Part shown: positions 37,715 through 49,437 of the stretch, one piece after another | Numbering within the stretch: the first letter of the stretch is position 1 | Layout: each line of letters starts with the position of its first letter | Assembly: GCF_963676685.1 (NCBI RefSeq) | Contig: NC_092344.1 | Coordinates: 46,088,830-46,152,829 of the forward strand | Direction of reading: 5' to 3' | DNA length: 64,000 nt | From: Mytilus edulis | Lineage: Eukaryota > Mollusca > Bivalvia > Mytilida > Mytilidae | Program-made: the position numbers and the translations under genes | Notes under the pieces: model-generated | Seen by the model: the letters and a program-made list of their open reading frames with translations, nothing else | Told to the model about the DNA's origin: nothing | Database searches by the model: none

Positions 37715-39352
37715 TTATGATGATATATCTGCCACATGTATTGTGCCATCATTGCAACATATCATCAATTTTCCTTCTTTATTTATATGGAGAACTTCAG
37801 GATCTATTATACCATGTTCTTTACCATAGTTTGCAACAAAGTCACCATCTTGTGTAAGAACATGAATAGAACTTGAGCTCTCATCAGTCACATAAATAAG
37901 TCCAGATGCAGAAACTGCAATATCCATTGGTTCAAATTTGATATTTGAGTTAATACTGTTATGTCCAATGTAAGTCCACAGTGATTTATAACTAGAGCTT
38001 AGCCCTTGAACTGCTTTTTCTAAACCGGAATGTGATATAATATATGTACCATGTTCATTTGCTGCAATCTTGTCGGCACAGTAAGTTGAATTAAATTTAC
38101 AACTCTTCTTTACTCCACCTTTATCATTTAGCAACTTGACACCATAAGAATTTGACATGCCGATTGTAGCATTTGAATACCCTAGTAGTACTGTTCCTTC
38201 AGCAAGAATGCACATACTTGTTAATTGCTTTCTCCTTCTTCTATCTGAATAATCAAAAAATGTCCCTATTTCATCACTTTCAAAGCGAAACAATATTTTA
38301 TCCCGACATAAGAGTAACATTCTATTGTTCTCAATAATTTTCATGCCAAAAGCATTGAATTTCAATTCACTTTTACATTTTTCTACATAGATTGAACCAT
38401 TTAGCTGAAAATACTCTAACAAAGTTTGTGAATTACTACCTGTAAGATAAACTACTGATATGTATGTACCATTATCCAAGCTTTCCAAACATTTCATTGT
38501 TTTCAATGGAGTTTGGACACTTTGTTTAATGGCTAGTTTTGGCATCACCAATGATCCAAATCTAAGAGACAAAACTGGAGCAATCAAGTCAACTGGGGAT
38601 TTCAGAGACATATTTAATCCTTTGATATCCATTGACGGCAATTCTTCATCTATTGAAAACGATGTGTCAAGAACAAATTTAACATCATTTGAGTAAAGCA
38701 TTTTGTCTATACGGTTTGTGGTCTCCTTCAAATAATCAATATTTTTTTGTAAAGTTTCCTTTGTTTTGTTTAAAGTGTCATTTTGAGGTTTCAACAAATT
38801 ATCAAGTTCTTCAGAAAGAATTTCTGCTTCACGATGAGCCATTTCTATTATATCTTTCTCTCGTTGGATTATTCTTTGCTTTGCGTTGTCATAATTGTCA
38901 GTTCCTTCCTGACAATTTATTTCCATTTTCTTCAAGTTTTCAATAAAAAATGGTAAATCATCTTTCATTTTGGTATTCAAACTTGTAAGCTTAGATATTT
39001 GTTCATTATAAACAGTCTCAAGTTTTGTAATTTTATGATCTTGATGTTTTCCTTCAAAAGCACAGAAAGTGCACAATTCCTTTGAACAACTTTTACAATA
39101 CGCAATACATTTCTCTTCTTTATGCAAAGAGCATATGATATTTGATAGTTCTAACTTACGAACACTATCTTTTGCCTCCAATGTTGCCATCTGTTTTAGC
39201 ATAAATACTCTGTGATCCTCAGATCCTTTGATTTTCGAATGTCTCCTTCTCTTACAATTTTCACACAGAGTAATATCACAGTTTATGCATTTCCATGCAG
39301 TTCTTTCAATGGAAAAGTCACAAAATTCACAAACAGCCAGATTTTGGGCCAT
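37715..39352 (-). CDS. RING-less B-box / coiled-coil / NHL-like protein (545 aa)
   Basis: Single uninterrupted frame from ATG at 39352 to TAA at 37715. No RING is present. Residues 8-47 form a first B-box-type zinc site (C8, C11, C22, C25, C30, C33, H38, H47). Residues 74-106 form a second B-box (C74, H77, C82, C86, C89, C94, C97, H103, H106). Residues about 111-215 are a coiled coil rich in K/E. The C-terminal half resembles a beta-propeller; an NHL-like repeat is visible at the end (PMDIAVSASGLIYVTDE, then SIHVLTQDGDFVANYG). This is the TRIM-like architecture lacking the E3 RING, a family greatly expanded in bivalves. It is probably a cytoplasmic adaptor, with ligand and function unknown. 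TATATATATA lies about 40 bp upstream of the ATG. No intron is needed; a 5' UTR intron cannot be excluded. Confidence 0.9.
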   Translation of the reverse strand: MAQNLAVCEFCDFSIERTAWKCINCDITLCENCKRRRHSKIKGSEDHRVFMLKQMATLEAKDSVRKLELSNIICSLHKEEKCIAYCKSCSKELCTFCAFEGKHQDHKITKLETVYNEQISKLTSLNTKMKDDLPFFIENLKKMEINCQEGTDNYDNAKQRIIQREKDIIEMAHREAEILSEELDNLLKPQNDTLNKTKETLQKNIDYLKETTNRIDKMLYSNDVKFVLDTSFSIDEELPSMDIKGLNMSLKSPVDLIAPVLSLRFGSLVMPKLAIKQSVQTPLKTMKCLESLDNGTYISVVYLTGSNSQTLLEYFQLNGSIYVEKCKSELKFNAFGMKIIENNRMLLLCRDKILFRFESDEIGTFFDYSDRRRRKQLTSMCILAEGTVLLGYSNATIGMSNSYGVKLLNDKGGVKKSCKFNSTYCADKIAANEHGTYIISHSGLEKAVQGLSSSYKSLWTYIGHNSINSNIKFEPMDIAVSASGLIYVTDESSSSIHVLTQDGDFVANYGKEHGIIDPEVLHINKEGKLMICCNDGTIHVADISS

Positions 39353-40288
39353 TTTGAAATGTTAATTTTCTAATCAAATTTAAAATTATATATATATAAC
39401 TTCCCTATCAACTGTCTTGTTATGTACACGTGACGTTTTATAAAAATAGACATTAACTGCCAAAATTATCAATATTTTTTCTTCGATTTTTAGATATGAG
39501 CAAAGGCCTACACACAAAGATATTTTGCTGTAAGATTGTAGTTGGCAATAAAAGTTCTAAACCATAATAAATACTGTATAATAAATCCTAAGACTTTTAT
39601 TACTTTCTTACGAAAAGAATAGCAAAAAACTAAAAGATACATAGATTTATTCTTTATATCTTTCTAAAGTAGTATAATAAATAATTTAAAATATTTTTAC
39701 ATTCTAATTACTACTCCCTGGATATTTAATTTATATCAGGTAAAAGTCATATTGTACTAAGTTTACAGAATATTTTATGACTGTTTTGCTTTGACTCAAT
39801 TTGAAAGTTTATAAAAGTTTGGTACAATAAAATATACATAGTAATGAAGTTCGCCAGCTTCCATTCATTTGTTAGTATATTCCAATACCCCCTGATTATG
39901 ACTATCAGTAGTGGTTTAGCTGTCTCTGCTATTGATTTTGTAATGTTCAATTTGCTACTTATTGTACTGAGTTGTAGAGTGTAAGCAAGTTTTAAATCTC
40001 GTTCTGCTGTGCAGCCACTTCATGTTTGCGGATAAGATGTTCTTCAAGTGGTTCCCTTTCAGAAGCATATCCAATGATCCGATCCAACAAATTGTCAAAA
40101 AGGCCCCCATTAAAAACAATCGCATTTTTAAGTGCTGAGTATGAAGAAAACAGAGATATCATAGTTAAAGATAAATTACTACTGCACGTAAATTAAGACT
40201 TTGGTTAGCTTGTTTGCTTATTTTGTATAAATGTTTGTTCAAGCATTGTAATAAATATTGATATATGATAACAAATTAACAATATAAC

Positions 40289-40383
40289 TAGGCGGAGTTA
40301 GACCTGTATATGTTTGAATTTGATTATTAATTAATGCCAAATCAAATCTAAATATAATGTATACAGGTTTAACTCCGTCTTTT
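40289..40383. mobile_element. About 95-bp foldback (inverted-repeat) sequence
   Basis: GGCGGAGTTAGACCTGTATA at 40291-40310 is nearly complementary to TATACAGGTTTAACTCCGTC at 40360-40379 (two mismatches). The centre (AATTTGATTATTAATTAATG) is AT-rich with further pairing to ATCAAATCT. A small MITE by structure; no clear target duplication. Confidence 0.65.
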
Positions 40384-40499
40384 TATATTATTTACATATG
40401 GTAATCCTAATTACAATACTTGAGCAAACGTTTATACAAACAAACCAAGCAAGTCACGCAAAGTCTGTTTCTTCATGCATTAGGAAATTAGCTCTAAAA

Positions 40500-41560
40500 A
40501 GTTCACTGTTCCTATTTGAACAAAACTACTAGACTAATTATTTTATACACCAGACCCAAGTTTTCTTCTACGCAAAGTTCAGTAGTAGCACACAAATCAG
40601 AACTGTTGGAATGACAAAATGATAAATTGCACAGCATCAAAAACCAAAAATTCAAAAATGGTGTGTCTTGCCTTAGGTTATATGTTAAACATTACACCTA
40701 AAAAGTATAATCAAGTTTTTAATCTTTGTAGATTTTAACTTGCATGAATTGTTCATTTGCTCATGTCTTGTGTGTGGTCCTTCTTCATTGAGTGAAATTG
40801 AACTATGATGCAAATGTTAGCTTGTACTGATTATTGAAAGCAACAAAAAGGAGTCATGATCATGACATTGTAATAAATTTGCCACAATTAATTGCCTGTT
40901 CTAATCTGGTATCTAGACCATATAGTGTATGTTTTTGGTTGTCAGCATGTGTAAAGTATTTTATCGGAAAATTCAATTGATAATATTTGTTGTCTGTTAA
41001 ACTGTGTTATTTTGGTGGTTCCTACTATCACATTTGAGACATCATAAAAGAAAAATATCAACATAATTCAAAATGTTTGATATGAATTAGGGTAGTTTTG
41101 GACTTTAGATTTGGATAGGCACATGAAATTGGCACAGCTAAATTAGTATTACCAGTACTAAATTAATCCTTCCCTTTGTCAGATAAATCACATAAAGGAT
41201 CGAAAGTACAATAAAAAAAAGAGTTCAAAAAAGCCCCCAATCATATGAAAATTAAAATAGACAACAAAAATTATAGGTACACATAAATATATCCTTGATT
41301 TTATTGTTCGAAAGCCTGATTGATATTTGATAGCTAATGTCCAGTGGCAAATAGGTGATGCATGTTCAGAATGCCTGTATCAAGGAGAACATTTTATATT
41401 CCCAGAGTAATTACTAGTACCTAAAACAAGGTCATATTATTACTGGCGACCTTTGCATCGTTAATAATGAATAACTAAGAGAGTAATTAGCCAAGGGACT
41501 AAAAATGTTGAATTCATCAGCTCATGAACGGTAAAAAGAACTTTATGTTACTGATGGGTG
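40500..41560 (+). repeat. 1.1-kb duplicated block, copy 2
   Basis: Partner of 35840-36930. Its right end carries the same reverse-transcriptase segment (LAKGLKM near 41490) with more stops, so this copy is the more decayed. Confidence 0.7.
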
Positions 41561-41589
41561 CAGTTTTTAGGTTATAATAATTCTTATTT

Positions 41590-43560
41590 TGTGAGAACCA
41601 CACTGATTCTATCAGAAAATACAGTGAAGATGATATTATCAAAATGCTGCACGTTTTAATCGAATAGATTTGTTGAGTTTTGAGGATTGATATTTAAGCA
41701 GACAGTCGTAATTCCAATGGTAATAATTGCGCACTCCTTCTGATCGATTTGTTTTCGTACTCTTATAAGGCAGAATTTATCCAAAACCTTTTAAAAGACA
41801 AAATGAAAAGCACCATGCACAGTTCTTTAATCTTACTTTCAGATATATTGATGATGTCCTATCACTGAATAATCCATATTTCAGTCAATACTTGCATCTC
41901 ATATATTCTGAACTTGAAATTAAGGATACTACTAATACAAGAAAGACTGCTTCAGGTATTTCACATCCAATTTTTTATGGAAATATTCTTTATAAAGCAC
42001 AAAGGTGTCAGTATTCACCTCAAAAACTAACAAAACCTTTGAATAGACTTATTAAGAAGGGATAAAGTTACGATACTGTTGTCAGGTCATTAAAGATTGC
42101 ATATTTTGACGTTAATATTGATTCACTTATAGGGTCTTTTCATCGGAACTAAACACATTTATTAAAAAACCAGATGTTGGCATGACACGGGTTATGTTCT
42201 TCTCATATATGTTATGATGGTATGATACTAAACCCCTAACGGGAAGGATTGTGCCTGATGTTCATATGATGAAATCATAATCTTTCAGTCAGTTTAATTG
42301 AAGTCTGGAGCTGGCATGTCAGTTAACTGCTAGTAGTCTGTTGTTATTTAGGTATTATTGTCATTTTGTTTATTTTCTTTGGTTACATCTTCTGACATCA
42401 GACTCGGACTTCTCTTGAACTGAATTTTAATGTGCGTATTGTTATGCGTTTACTTTTCTACATTGGCTAGAGGTATAGGGGAGGGTTGAGATCTCACAAA
42501 CATGTTTAACCCCGCCGCATTTTTGCGCCTGTCCCAAGTCAGGAGCCTCTGGCCTTTGTTAGTCTTGTATTATTTTAATTTTAGTTTCTTGTGTACAATT
42601 TGGAAATTAGTATGGCGTTCATTATCACTGAACTAGTATATATTTGTTTAGGGACCAGTTGAACGACGCCTCCGGGTGCGGGAATTTCTCGCTACATTAA
42701 AGACCTGTTGGTGACCTTCTGCTGTTGTTTTTTTCTATGGTCGGGTTGTTGTCTCTTTGGCACATTCCCCATTTCCATTCTCAATTTTATTCATATCTTT
42801 TTTTCCTCAATATTGACACAACTGAACGACTTCACACAAAAATCTATCACAAACGGAGTGATTTTGACTTCCTAATTATTAATTTCCCATTTATCAGCAG
42901 TAACATATCCCGTGTTCCATCGTACAGTGTTTATATATCTCAATTGATACGTTATGCTCGTGCATGTTCACACTATACGGACTTCATATACAGGAGTGTG
43001 TTCCTTGTGAAAATAACTGGTAGAAGGAATCATTAAAAAGAAATCCATCACGAATTGGTTGATCTAAACGATGCGTCTGTGACTTACTAACTTATGACAT
43101 TTTTACCACGTCGTTATAGGTTACCAACTATTTCGTCTATCTGCTAAGTACCGAACGTGACCTATTCCCGAATATGACTGTTTTGCCGAATGTGATTTTC
43201 TAATGCGTCACTGTTTTTATGTCCTGTGTTGTCTGGTGTTAAACGTGCGTCGTCTTATGTAGACGAAATACACGTCTGGCGTATTAAATTATAAACCTGG
43301 TACCTTTGATACCTATTACGGAAGATGTCCGTTGTTGTTCTGCGGTTTGTATGTTGTTTACTATATATTTTTTTATTGCGTTTCTCTGTATGAGAGTTCA
43401 TGTATATGTTTGTGTTGTATTTTTGTCACGTAGTGTTGTGGTTTTAGAGACATTTTTAAACATTGCCTTAAAAGCGGGAGGTTTGGCCAGCCATAAAACC
43501 AGGTTCAACCCACCATTTATTTTTACAATGTCCTGTACCAAGTCAGCAATATGGCATTTG
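41590..43560 (+). mobile_element. Degenerate reverse-transcriptase retroelement
   Basis: Several frames recover parts of one protein. These include SYKAEFIQNLLKDKM, then FRYIDDVLSLNNPYF (YIDD is the RT catalytic motif) and ELEIKDTTNTRKTAS near 41740-41960. A C-terminal part follows at 41960-42150 (HPIFYGNILYKAQ). Near 42820-43030 come KIYHKRSDFDFLIINFPF and PSYSVYISQLIRYARAC. The 3' end near 43258-43315 reads ACGTCTGGCGTATTAAATTA. Multiple stops and shuffled order show a dead composite of at least two copies. Class (LINE, Penelope or DIRS) is not assigned. Confidence 0.8.
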
Positions 43561-43984
43561 TGATCAAATACTTCTTTTCTATGTATGTAGGCGTTTATTT
43601 TTGTTGCACTTCAGTGTTCCTGTTGTTCCTTTGTTTTCAACTGATATAGTTGATGTGTTACCCTAGGTTTTAATTTGTAACCAGGATTTGTTTTCTCTCA
43701 ATCGATTAATGACTTTTCAAAGAACAGTGGTATACTACTGTTGCCTTAATTATTCATAATAATTAGTTGTGTTAGTATAAGATACAGGTTTTATGTCATA
43801 AAAAATGTTAACAGGTATACTTTCTCATTCCATGAATAAAAAAAAACGCATTATTTTTTCTCTGTACATGAAGCTATAAACTTTACCTCCTTGTAGTTCA
43901 TAGTAATCTAACAAAAATGTGTCTACGCTAAAACGTTAAAATCCTCAAAAACATCCCCTGCCCACGAACATGTAGTATACACCT

Positions 43985-45628
43985 TTATGAGGATATATCT
44001 GCCACATGTATTGTGCCATCTCTACACCATATTATCAATTGTCCTTCTTTATCTAAATGGAGAACTTCGGGATCAATAATGCCATGTTCTTTACCATAGT
44101 TTTTAACAAAGTCACCATCTTGTGTAAGAACATGAATAGAATGTGTGCTCTCATCTGTCACATAAATGAGTCCAGATGTAGAAACTGCAATATCCATTGG
44201 TTCAAATTTGACAATTGAGTTAATGCTGCTATGTCCTTCATACGTCCATTTTGATTCAAATGTACTGCTCAGTCCTTGTACAACTTTAATTAAACTTAAA
44301 CGTTGTGATATAATTATATAAGTATCATGTTCACTTGCAGCAATCTTGTCAACATGGTATTTTAATGTAGATCTGTTCTTTATCAAACCCTGATTATTCA
44401 GCAATATAGCATCAGATGTTCCGAAATGTCCTGCATTACACCCTAATAGTATATTTCCTACAGCAGTTATGCAAATACAATTATTAGGCGAACTGAGAAC
44501 CATGTCGGATAGAAAAAATATTTCAAATTTATTTATTTCTGAAAGAGAAAATATTCTATCCTGACATATAAACAAAATTTGATTGTTTTCAATAACTTTC
44601 ATGTCACAAGGCTTAAAATGCAAACTTATTTTGCATTCTACAACAAAGTTTAAACCCTTGATTTGAAAGTACTCCAAAGAACTTTGTGAATCGGTACCAG
44701 TTGGACTTACTATTGATACATATTTACCATTACTAAAGCTTTCCAAGCATTTGATTGATTTCAGTGGAGTGTGAACACTTTGTTTTATTGTTAGTTTTGG
44801 CATTACCAATGATCCAAACCTAAGAGGCAAAACTGGAGCAATAAAATCAACTTGGGACTTTACTGTAACATCTAATTCTTTAATATCCCTTGACGGCAAT
44901 TCTTTTTTAATTGAAATAGCTATGTCGAAAACTGATTTTGCATCGTTCGATTGAAGAATTTGATCAGTAAGGCTTACGGTTTGCTTCAAGTAGTCAATAT
45001 TTTTTTGTAAAGTTTCTTTTGTTTTGTTTAAAGCATCTATTTGAGGTTTTAACAGAATATCAAGTTTTTGAAATAGAACTCCTGATTCTCGAGAAGCTAT
45101 TTCTTTCATATCTTTCTCTCTTTGAACTATCTTTTGCTTTGCTTTTTCGTAGATTTCAGCTTCTTCCTGACGCTTTAATTCCGTATTCTTCAAGATTGCA
45201 TTAAAAAATGATATATCATCTTTCATTTTACTTTTTAAATTGTTAAGTTCAGAAACTTGTTCATTATAAACAGTCTCAAGTTTTGAAATTTTATGATCTT
45301 GATGTTTTCCTTCAAAAGCACAGAAAGTGCACAATTCCTTGGAACAACTAATACAATATGCAGTACATTTCTCGTCTTTATGCACCAAGCATATTATATT
45401 TGCCAGTTCTAACTTTCTAACACTATCTTTAGCCTTCAATGTTCCCAATTGATTTAATCTTATTATACAGTGTTCTTTGGATCCTTTGATTTTTGAATGT
45501 CTCTTTCTGTTACAATTTCCACACAGATTTATATCACAGTTTATGCACTTCAATGCCTCTAATTTTTGTATTCCAGTTGTTTCAAGCATTGTATCACAAA
45601 ACGCACAGAAAGCAAGCTTTTGGGCCAT
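43985..45628 (-). CDS. RING-less B-box / coiled-coil / NHL-like protein (547 aa)
   Basis: Paralogue of the 545-residue gene, alignable end to end. It has the same start (MAQ), paired zinc sites, coiled coil and C-terminal NHL-like end (PMDIAVSTSGLIYVTDE, GDFVKNYGKEHGIIDPEVLH, VADISS). It differs by a 6-residue insertion in the first B-box loop (IQKLEA) between the first and second cysteine pairs. The second zinc site keeps its ligands (LVHKDEKC, YCISCSKELCTFC). The middle of the propeller is the most divergent part. The 5' flank to about 45830 matches that of the pseudogene at 31236-33115, after which a 2.4-kb insertion interrupts the similarity, which resumes at about 48250. Function is inferred only from architecture. 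Confidence 0.9.
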   Translation of the reverse strand: MAQKLAFCAFCDTMLETTGIQKLEALKCINCDINLCGNCNRKRHSKIKGSKEHCIIRLNQLGTLKAKDSVRKLELANIICLVHKDEKCTAYCISCSKELCTFCAFEGKHQDHKISKLETVYNEQVSELNNLKSKMKDDISFFNAILKNTELKRQEEAEIYEKAKQKIVQREKDMKEIASRESGVLFQKLDILLKPQIDALNKTKETLQKNIDYLKQTVSLTDQILQSNDAKSVFDIAISIKKELPSRDIKELDVTVKSQVDFIAPVLPLRFGSLVMPKLTIKQSVHTPLKSIKCLESFSNGKYVSIVSPTGTDSQSSLEYFQIKGLNFVVECKISLHFKPCDMKVIENNQILFICQDRIFSLSEINKFEIFFLSDMVLSSPNNCICITAVGNILLGCNAGHFGTSDAILLNNQGLIKNRSTLKYHVDKIAASEHDTYIIISQRLSLIKVVQGLSSTFESKWTYEGHSSINSIVKFEPMDIAVSTSGLIYVTDESTHSIHVLTQDGDFVKNYGKEHGIIDPEVLHLDKEGQLIIWCRDGTIHVADISS

Positions 45629-45862
45629 CTTGAATTGTTGGTTTTCTAATCAAAAGTAAAAATAAAACTGCAACTTTTTTTATCTTTAGTCATGTTATAT
45701 TCACATGACTCTAGATAGCAATAAAATTCATTTATTACTGATATAGTTTTATTTCAATATGACATATTTTTATTGATGATAAGAGAGATAATAAGATATG
45801 AGAAACATGCTTACTAACTTGATAAAATGTAAATTTAAACCAGGTGCTCCGTAGGGCGCAGC

Positions 45863-47881
45863 TTTATACGACCGCAGAGGTCGAACCCTGAACAGTTGGG
45901 GCAAGTATGGACAAAACATTCAAGCATGATACAGCTCTGAATTTGAAATGTGATCAAATTTTTGACATAACATGGATTTTTTGACACAGCATAGGTTTCT
46001 GACACAGAATGAATGTGGTCTAATGAACTTAAAATTTGTTTTGCCTTTGAGCAATTCACTATGCTGTTGAATATTAATCCTCTCAAAAAAATGTTTGAAG
46101 AAATTTTCTTTTTATTTATGTAATCTGAAATGAGAAAAATTTAAACAAGCCCCCCCCCCCCCCCCCCCTCCCCCCACCATTTTTTTTCACATCCCCGTTT
46201 CCCTTTTTCCAAAACTGATATCAATTCAAATTTCTAATGGAGTTTGCAACAATAACTACTCTTTTAAATACATCATAAAATATTAAAATGTAAAATAAAG
46301 TGCTTGTTATCACTGAATGGTAAAGATTGGTTGGTAGTAAAAGTGAATATACATTGTTTATTGTATAAAACAATAAAAAAACTTCATCAGCAACATTTTA
46401 TATTGGCAAATTTCCAATGAAGTTATTTACATAAAGTTATTGGCAAATAAAAATAGAAAATGACATCATAGTCATGTCTGGCAAATGTCCAACATACATT
46501 ATCCAAAAACATTTTTAAAAGATAAGATAAAGAAAAAAAGCTTCATCAACAACATTTTATATTGGCAAATTTCCAATGAAGTTATTTACATAAAGTTATT
46601 GGCAAATAAAAATAGAAAATGACATCATAGTCATGTCTGGCAAATTTCCAACATATATTATCAACTACTATTCTATACAAAGAAAGATAACTCCAATTGA
46701 AAATTAATTGCTATTGCACAATATTGTGCAATTAGATATTTTTTGCTATTGTGCAATACTGTGCAATTGAAAATTTCTTGCTATTGCACAATACTTGATA
46801 TGGAATCATGATTTGGACCAACTTGAAAACTGGGCCCATAATCAAAAATCAAAGTACATGTTTAGATAAAGCATATCAAATAACCCCAAGAATTTAATTC
46901 AATTTTTGTTAAAATCAAACTTAGTTTAATTTTGGACCCTTTGGACCTTAATGTAGACCAATTTGAAAACTGGACCAAAAATTAAGAATCTACATACACA
47001 GTTAGATTTGGCATATCAAAGAACCCATTTATTCAATTTTTGATGAAATCAAACAAAGTTTAATTTTGGACCCCCATTTGGACCAACTTGAAAACTAGGC
47101 CAATAATTAAAAATCTAAGTACATTTTTAAATTCAGCATATCAAAGAACCCCAAGGATTCAATTTTTGTTAAAATCAAACTAAGTTTAATTTTGGACCCT
47201 TTGGACCTTAATGTAGACCAATTTGAAAACGGGACCAAAAATTAAGAATCTACATACATAGTTAGATTCGGCATATCAAAGAACCCCAATTATTCAATTT
47301 TTTATGAAATCACACAAAGTTCAATTTTGGACCCTTTGGGCCTCTTATTCCTAAACTGTTAGGACCAAAACTCCCAAAATCCAACCCAACCTTCCTTTTA
47401 TGGTCATAAACCTTGTGTTTAAATTTCTTAGATTTCTATTTACTTATACTAAAGTTATGGTGCAAAAACCAAAAATAATGCTTATTTGGGCCCCTTTTTG
47501 GCCCCTAATTCATAAACGGTTGTGACCTCAACTCCAAAAATCAATCTCAACCTTCCTGTTGTGGTCATAAACCTTGTGTTTAAATTTCATTGATTTCTAT
47601 TCACTTATACTAAAGTTATAGTCCGAAAACCAAGAAAATGCTTATTTGGGCCCTTTTTGGCCCCTAATTCCTAAAATGTTGGGACCAAAACTCCCAAAAT
47701 CAATCCCAACATTCCTTTTGTGGTCATAAACCTTGTGTTAAAATTTCATTGATTTCTATTCACTTTTACTAAAGTTAGAGTGCGAAAACTAAAAGTATTC
47801 GGACGCCGACGACGCAGGACGACGACGCCAACGTGATAGCAATATACGACCAAAAAATTAAAATTTTTGCGGTCGTATAAA
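45863..47881. mobile_element. 2.0-kb non-autonomous inverted-repeat element
   Basis: TTTATACGACCGC at 45863-45875 is exactly complementary to GCGGTCGTATAAA at 47869-47881. The interior has a poly-C tract (46150-46172), a 159-bp direct duplication (46382 and 46541), a palindromic TTGCACAATATTGTGCAA cluster (46705-46795), and long tandem copies of TTTGGACCCTTTGGACC-type units (46800-47800). It ends with a GACGCCGACGACGC stretch. No transposase. The 5' flank of the B-box pseudogene lacks it, showing it is an insertion. Confidence 0.75.
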
Positions 47882-47883
47882 AA

Positions 47884-48240
47884 TGAAGATGTGGTATGAT
47901 TGCCAATGAGTCAACTCTCCACAAGAGACCAAAATAAACACAGAAATTAACAACTATAGGTCACTGTACAGCCTTCAACAAAAGCAAAGCCCATACCGCA
48001 TAGTCAGCTATAAAAGGCCCAGAATGACAACGTAAAACAATACAAACAAGAAAACTAACCGCCTAATTTATGTACAAAAATTGAACTAAAAACAAATATG
48101 TAACACAGAAACAAACGACAACCACTGAATTACAGGCTCCTGACTTGGGACAGGCACATACATACATATTGTTGCGGGGTTAAACATGTTAGCGGGATCC
48201 CCCCCCCCCCCCCCCTAACCTGGGACAGTGGTACAACAGT
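47884..48240 (+). repeat. AGATGTGGTATGATTGCC-family repeat, long copy
   Basis: The fullest copy in the window. It continues through TACAGGCTCCTGACTTGGGA and GGGGTTAAACATGTT to a poly-C tract at 48190-48206. The 3' part matches, in reverse, the tail of the reverse-transcriptase element (42480-42560), suggesting it is the end of such an element. Confidence 0.7.
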
Positions 48241-49195
48241 ACAACATAAGAAAATAAGTAGGGTTTTATTTTTAAGTGTTAATCTTGTCAATATGCAGTG
48301 GAAATTGGAATGATATGTAAATAAGCAGGCTTGAAAACACATTCAAACTTTAACATATAACCAAAAATAGTTTTGAAATAATTCAAAAATTTCTATATTT
48401 CTGTAATTTTTTTACAGCCATAAAATTCAATAATTCAAACTATCTTGTTTAAATATGAACTTTGATTAATTATCTAATTTTTATCATGACATTGAACATT
48501 ATACAATATTTGATTATACAGAAATGTATGTGGTCATAAATAATCCTTTCCATTCTCAGCCTTTTTAAATAGTTGCTCCATTTCCATTCACTTGCTTAGT
48601 CTTAAAATACATGTATTTGGTCCATCATTCTTTATCATGAAGATAAATGCATGGATGAATTTGTAACTTTGAAAATATCCCATTTTAACCATAATAAACC
48701 GGAGGCAGGTCATGGGTACAACATTCATTACAAATGAATATTAACATAGAGATATGTCTCATCTGCAAGTAATTTCAATAATTCATGTATAATGATAATG
48801 TTGTAATGAAATAGCAATACTTGCATATGTTAAGTATAAAATACTGTAAATTAAGAAATTATTGTGTGCATTTATCATTGTGATTGGTGAAGAATAGACT
48901 TTATACAAAATAAATTATTAGATTTCAGGAAATTCTGCAAACAGATGCATGTATCAGATATCAGAATGCAAGTTCTATACAATATTCAAGAACAATACCA
49001 TGTCTGAAGATGCAAGGCCAAATAATTCATGTGGAAATGAAAACTACCAATGCTAGTACAACTGCATATCAGAAACTGAAATTTTCTGCTCTTGTGTACC
49101 CTACTTATTCAGTTCATTAGTAGATTGTACTTGTCCTTAATATGCATGAAATATTTGTCACTGGATGTTAAGCAAACTTCAATTAACCATATGTT

Positions 49196-49437
49196 GTAAA
49201 TTCAGAAATTATTGCAAAGTTTTTATTATTGCAATGTTTTTATTATTGCGATGTTTTTATTAATGCGAAAAATGCAACAGGGTAATAATCACAATAATCT
49301 AAACTTGAATTTTGAAATTTTCTAATTGAATTTCAATTATACAGGATTTTTCCAAATATTGCAAAAATAAAATTTGCATTTTAGTCTTAATTAAAAGAAT
49401 TGCAATAAAAAATGCATGCAATAAATTCTGAATTTAC
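49196..49437. mobile_element. About 240-bp inverted-repeat element (MITE)
   Basis: GTAAATTCAGAAATTATTGC at 49196 pairs with GCAATAAATTCTGAATTTAC ending at 49437, with one or two mismatches. The interior repeats TTTTTATTATTGC. A truncated relative (CTGTAAATTAAGAAATTATT) lies near 48844. Confidence 0.7.

Noticed and set aside
43306..43563. 85-codon plus-strand frame with hydrophobic stretches
   Set aside because: Belongs to the 3' region of the degenerate reverse-transcriptase element; such frames accompany the repeat family and are not a host gene.
46150..46172. Poly-C tract as a G-quadruplex regulatory element
   Set aside because: A homopolymer run inside a repetitive element; its length may be a sequencing artefact and nothing ties it to a gene.
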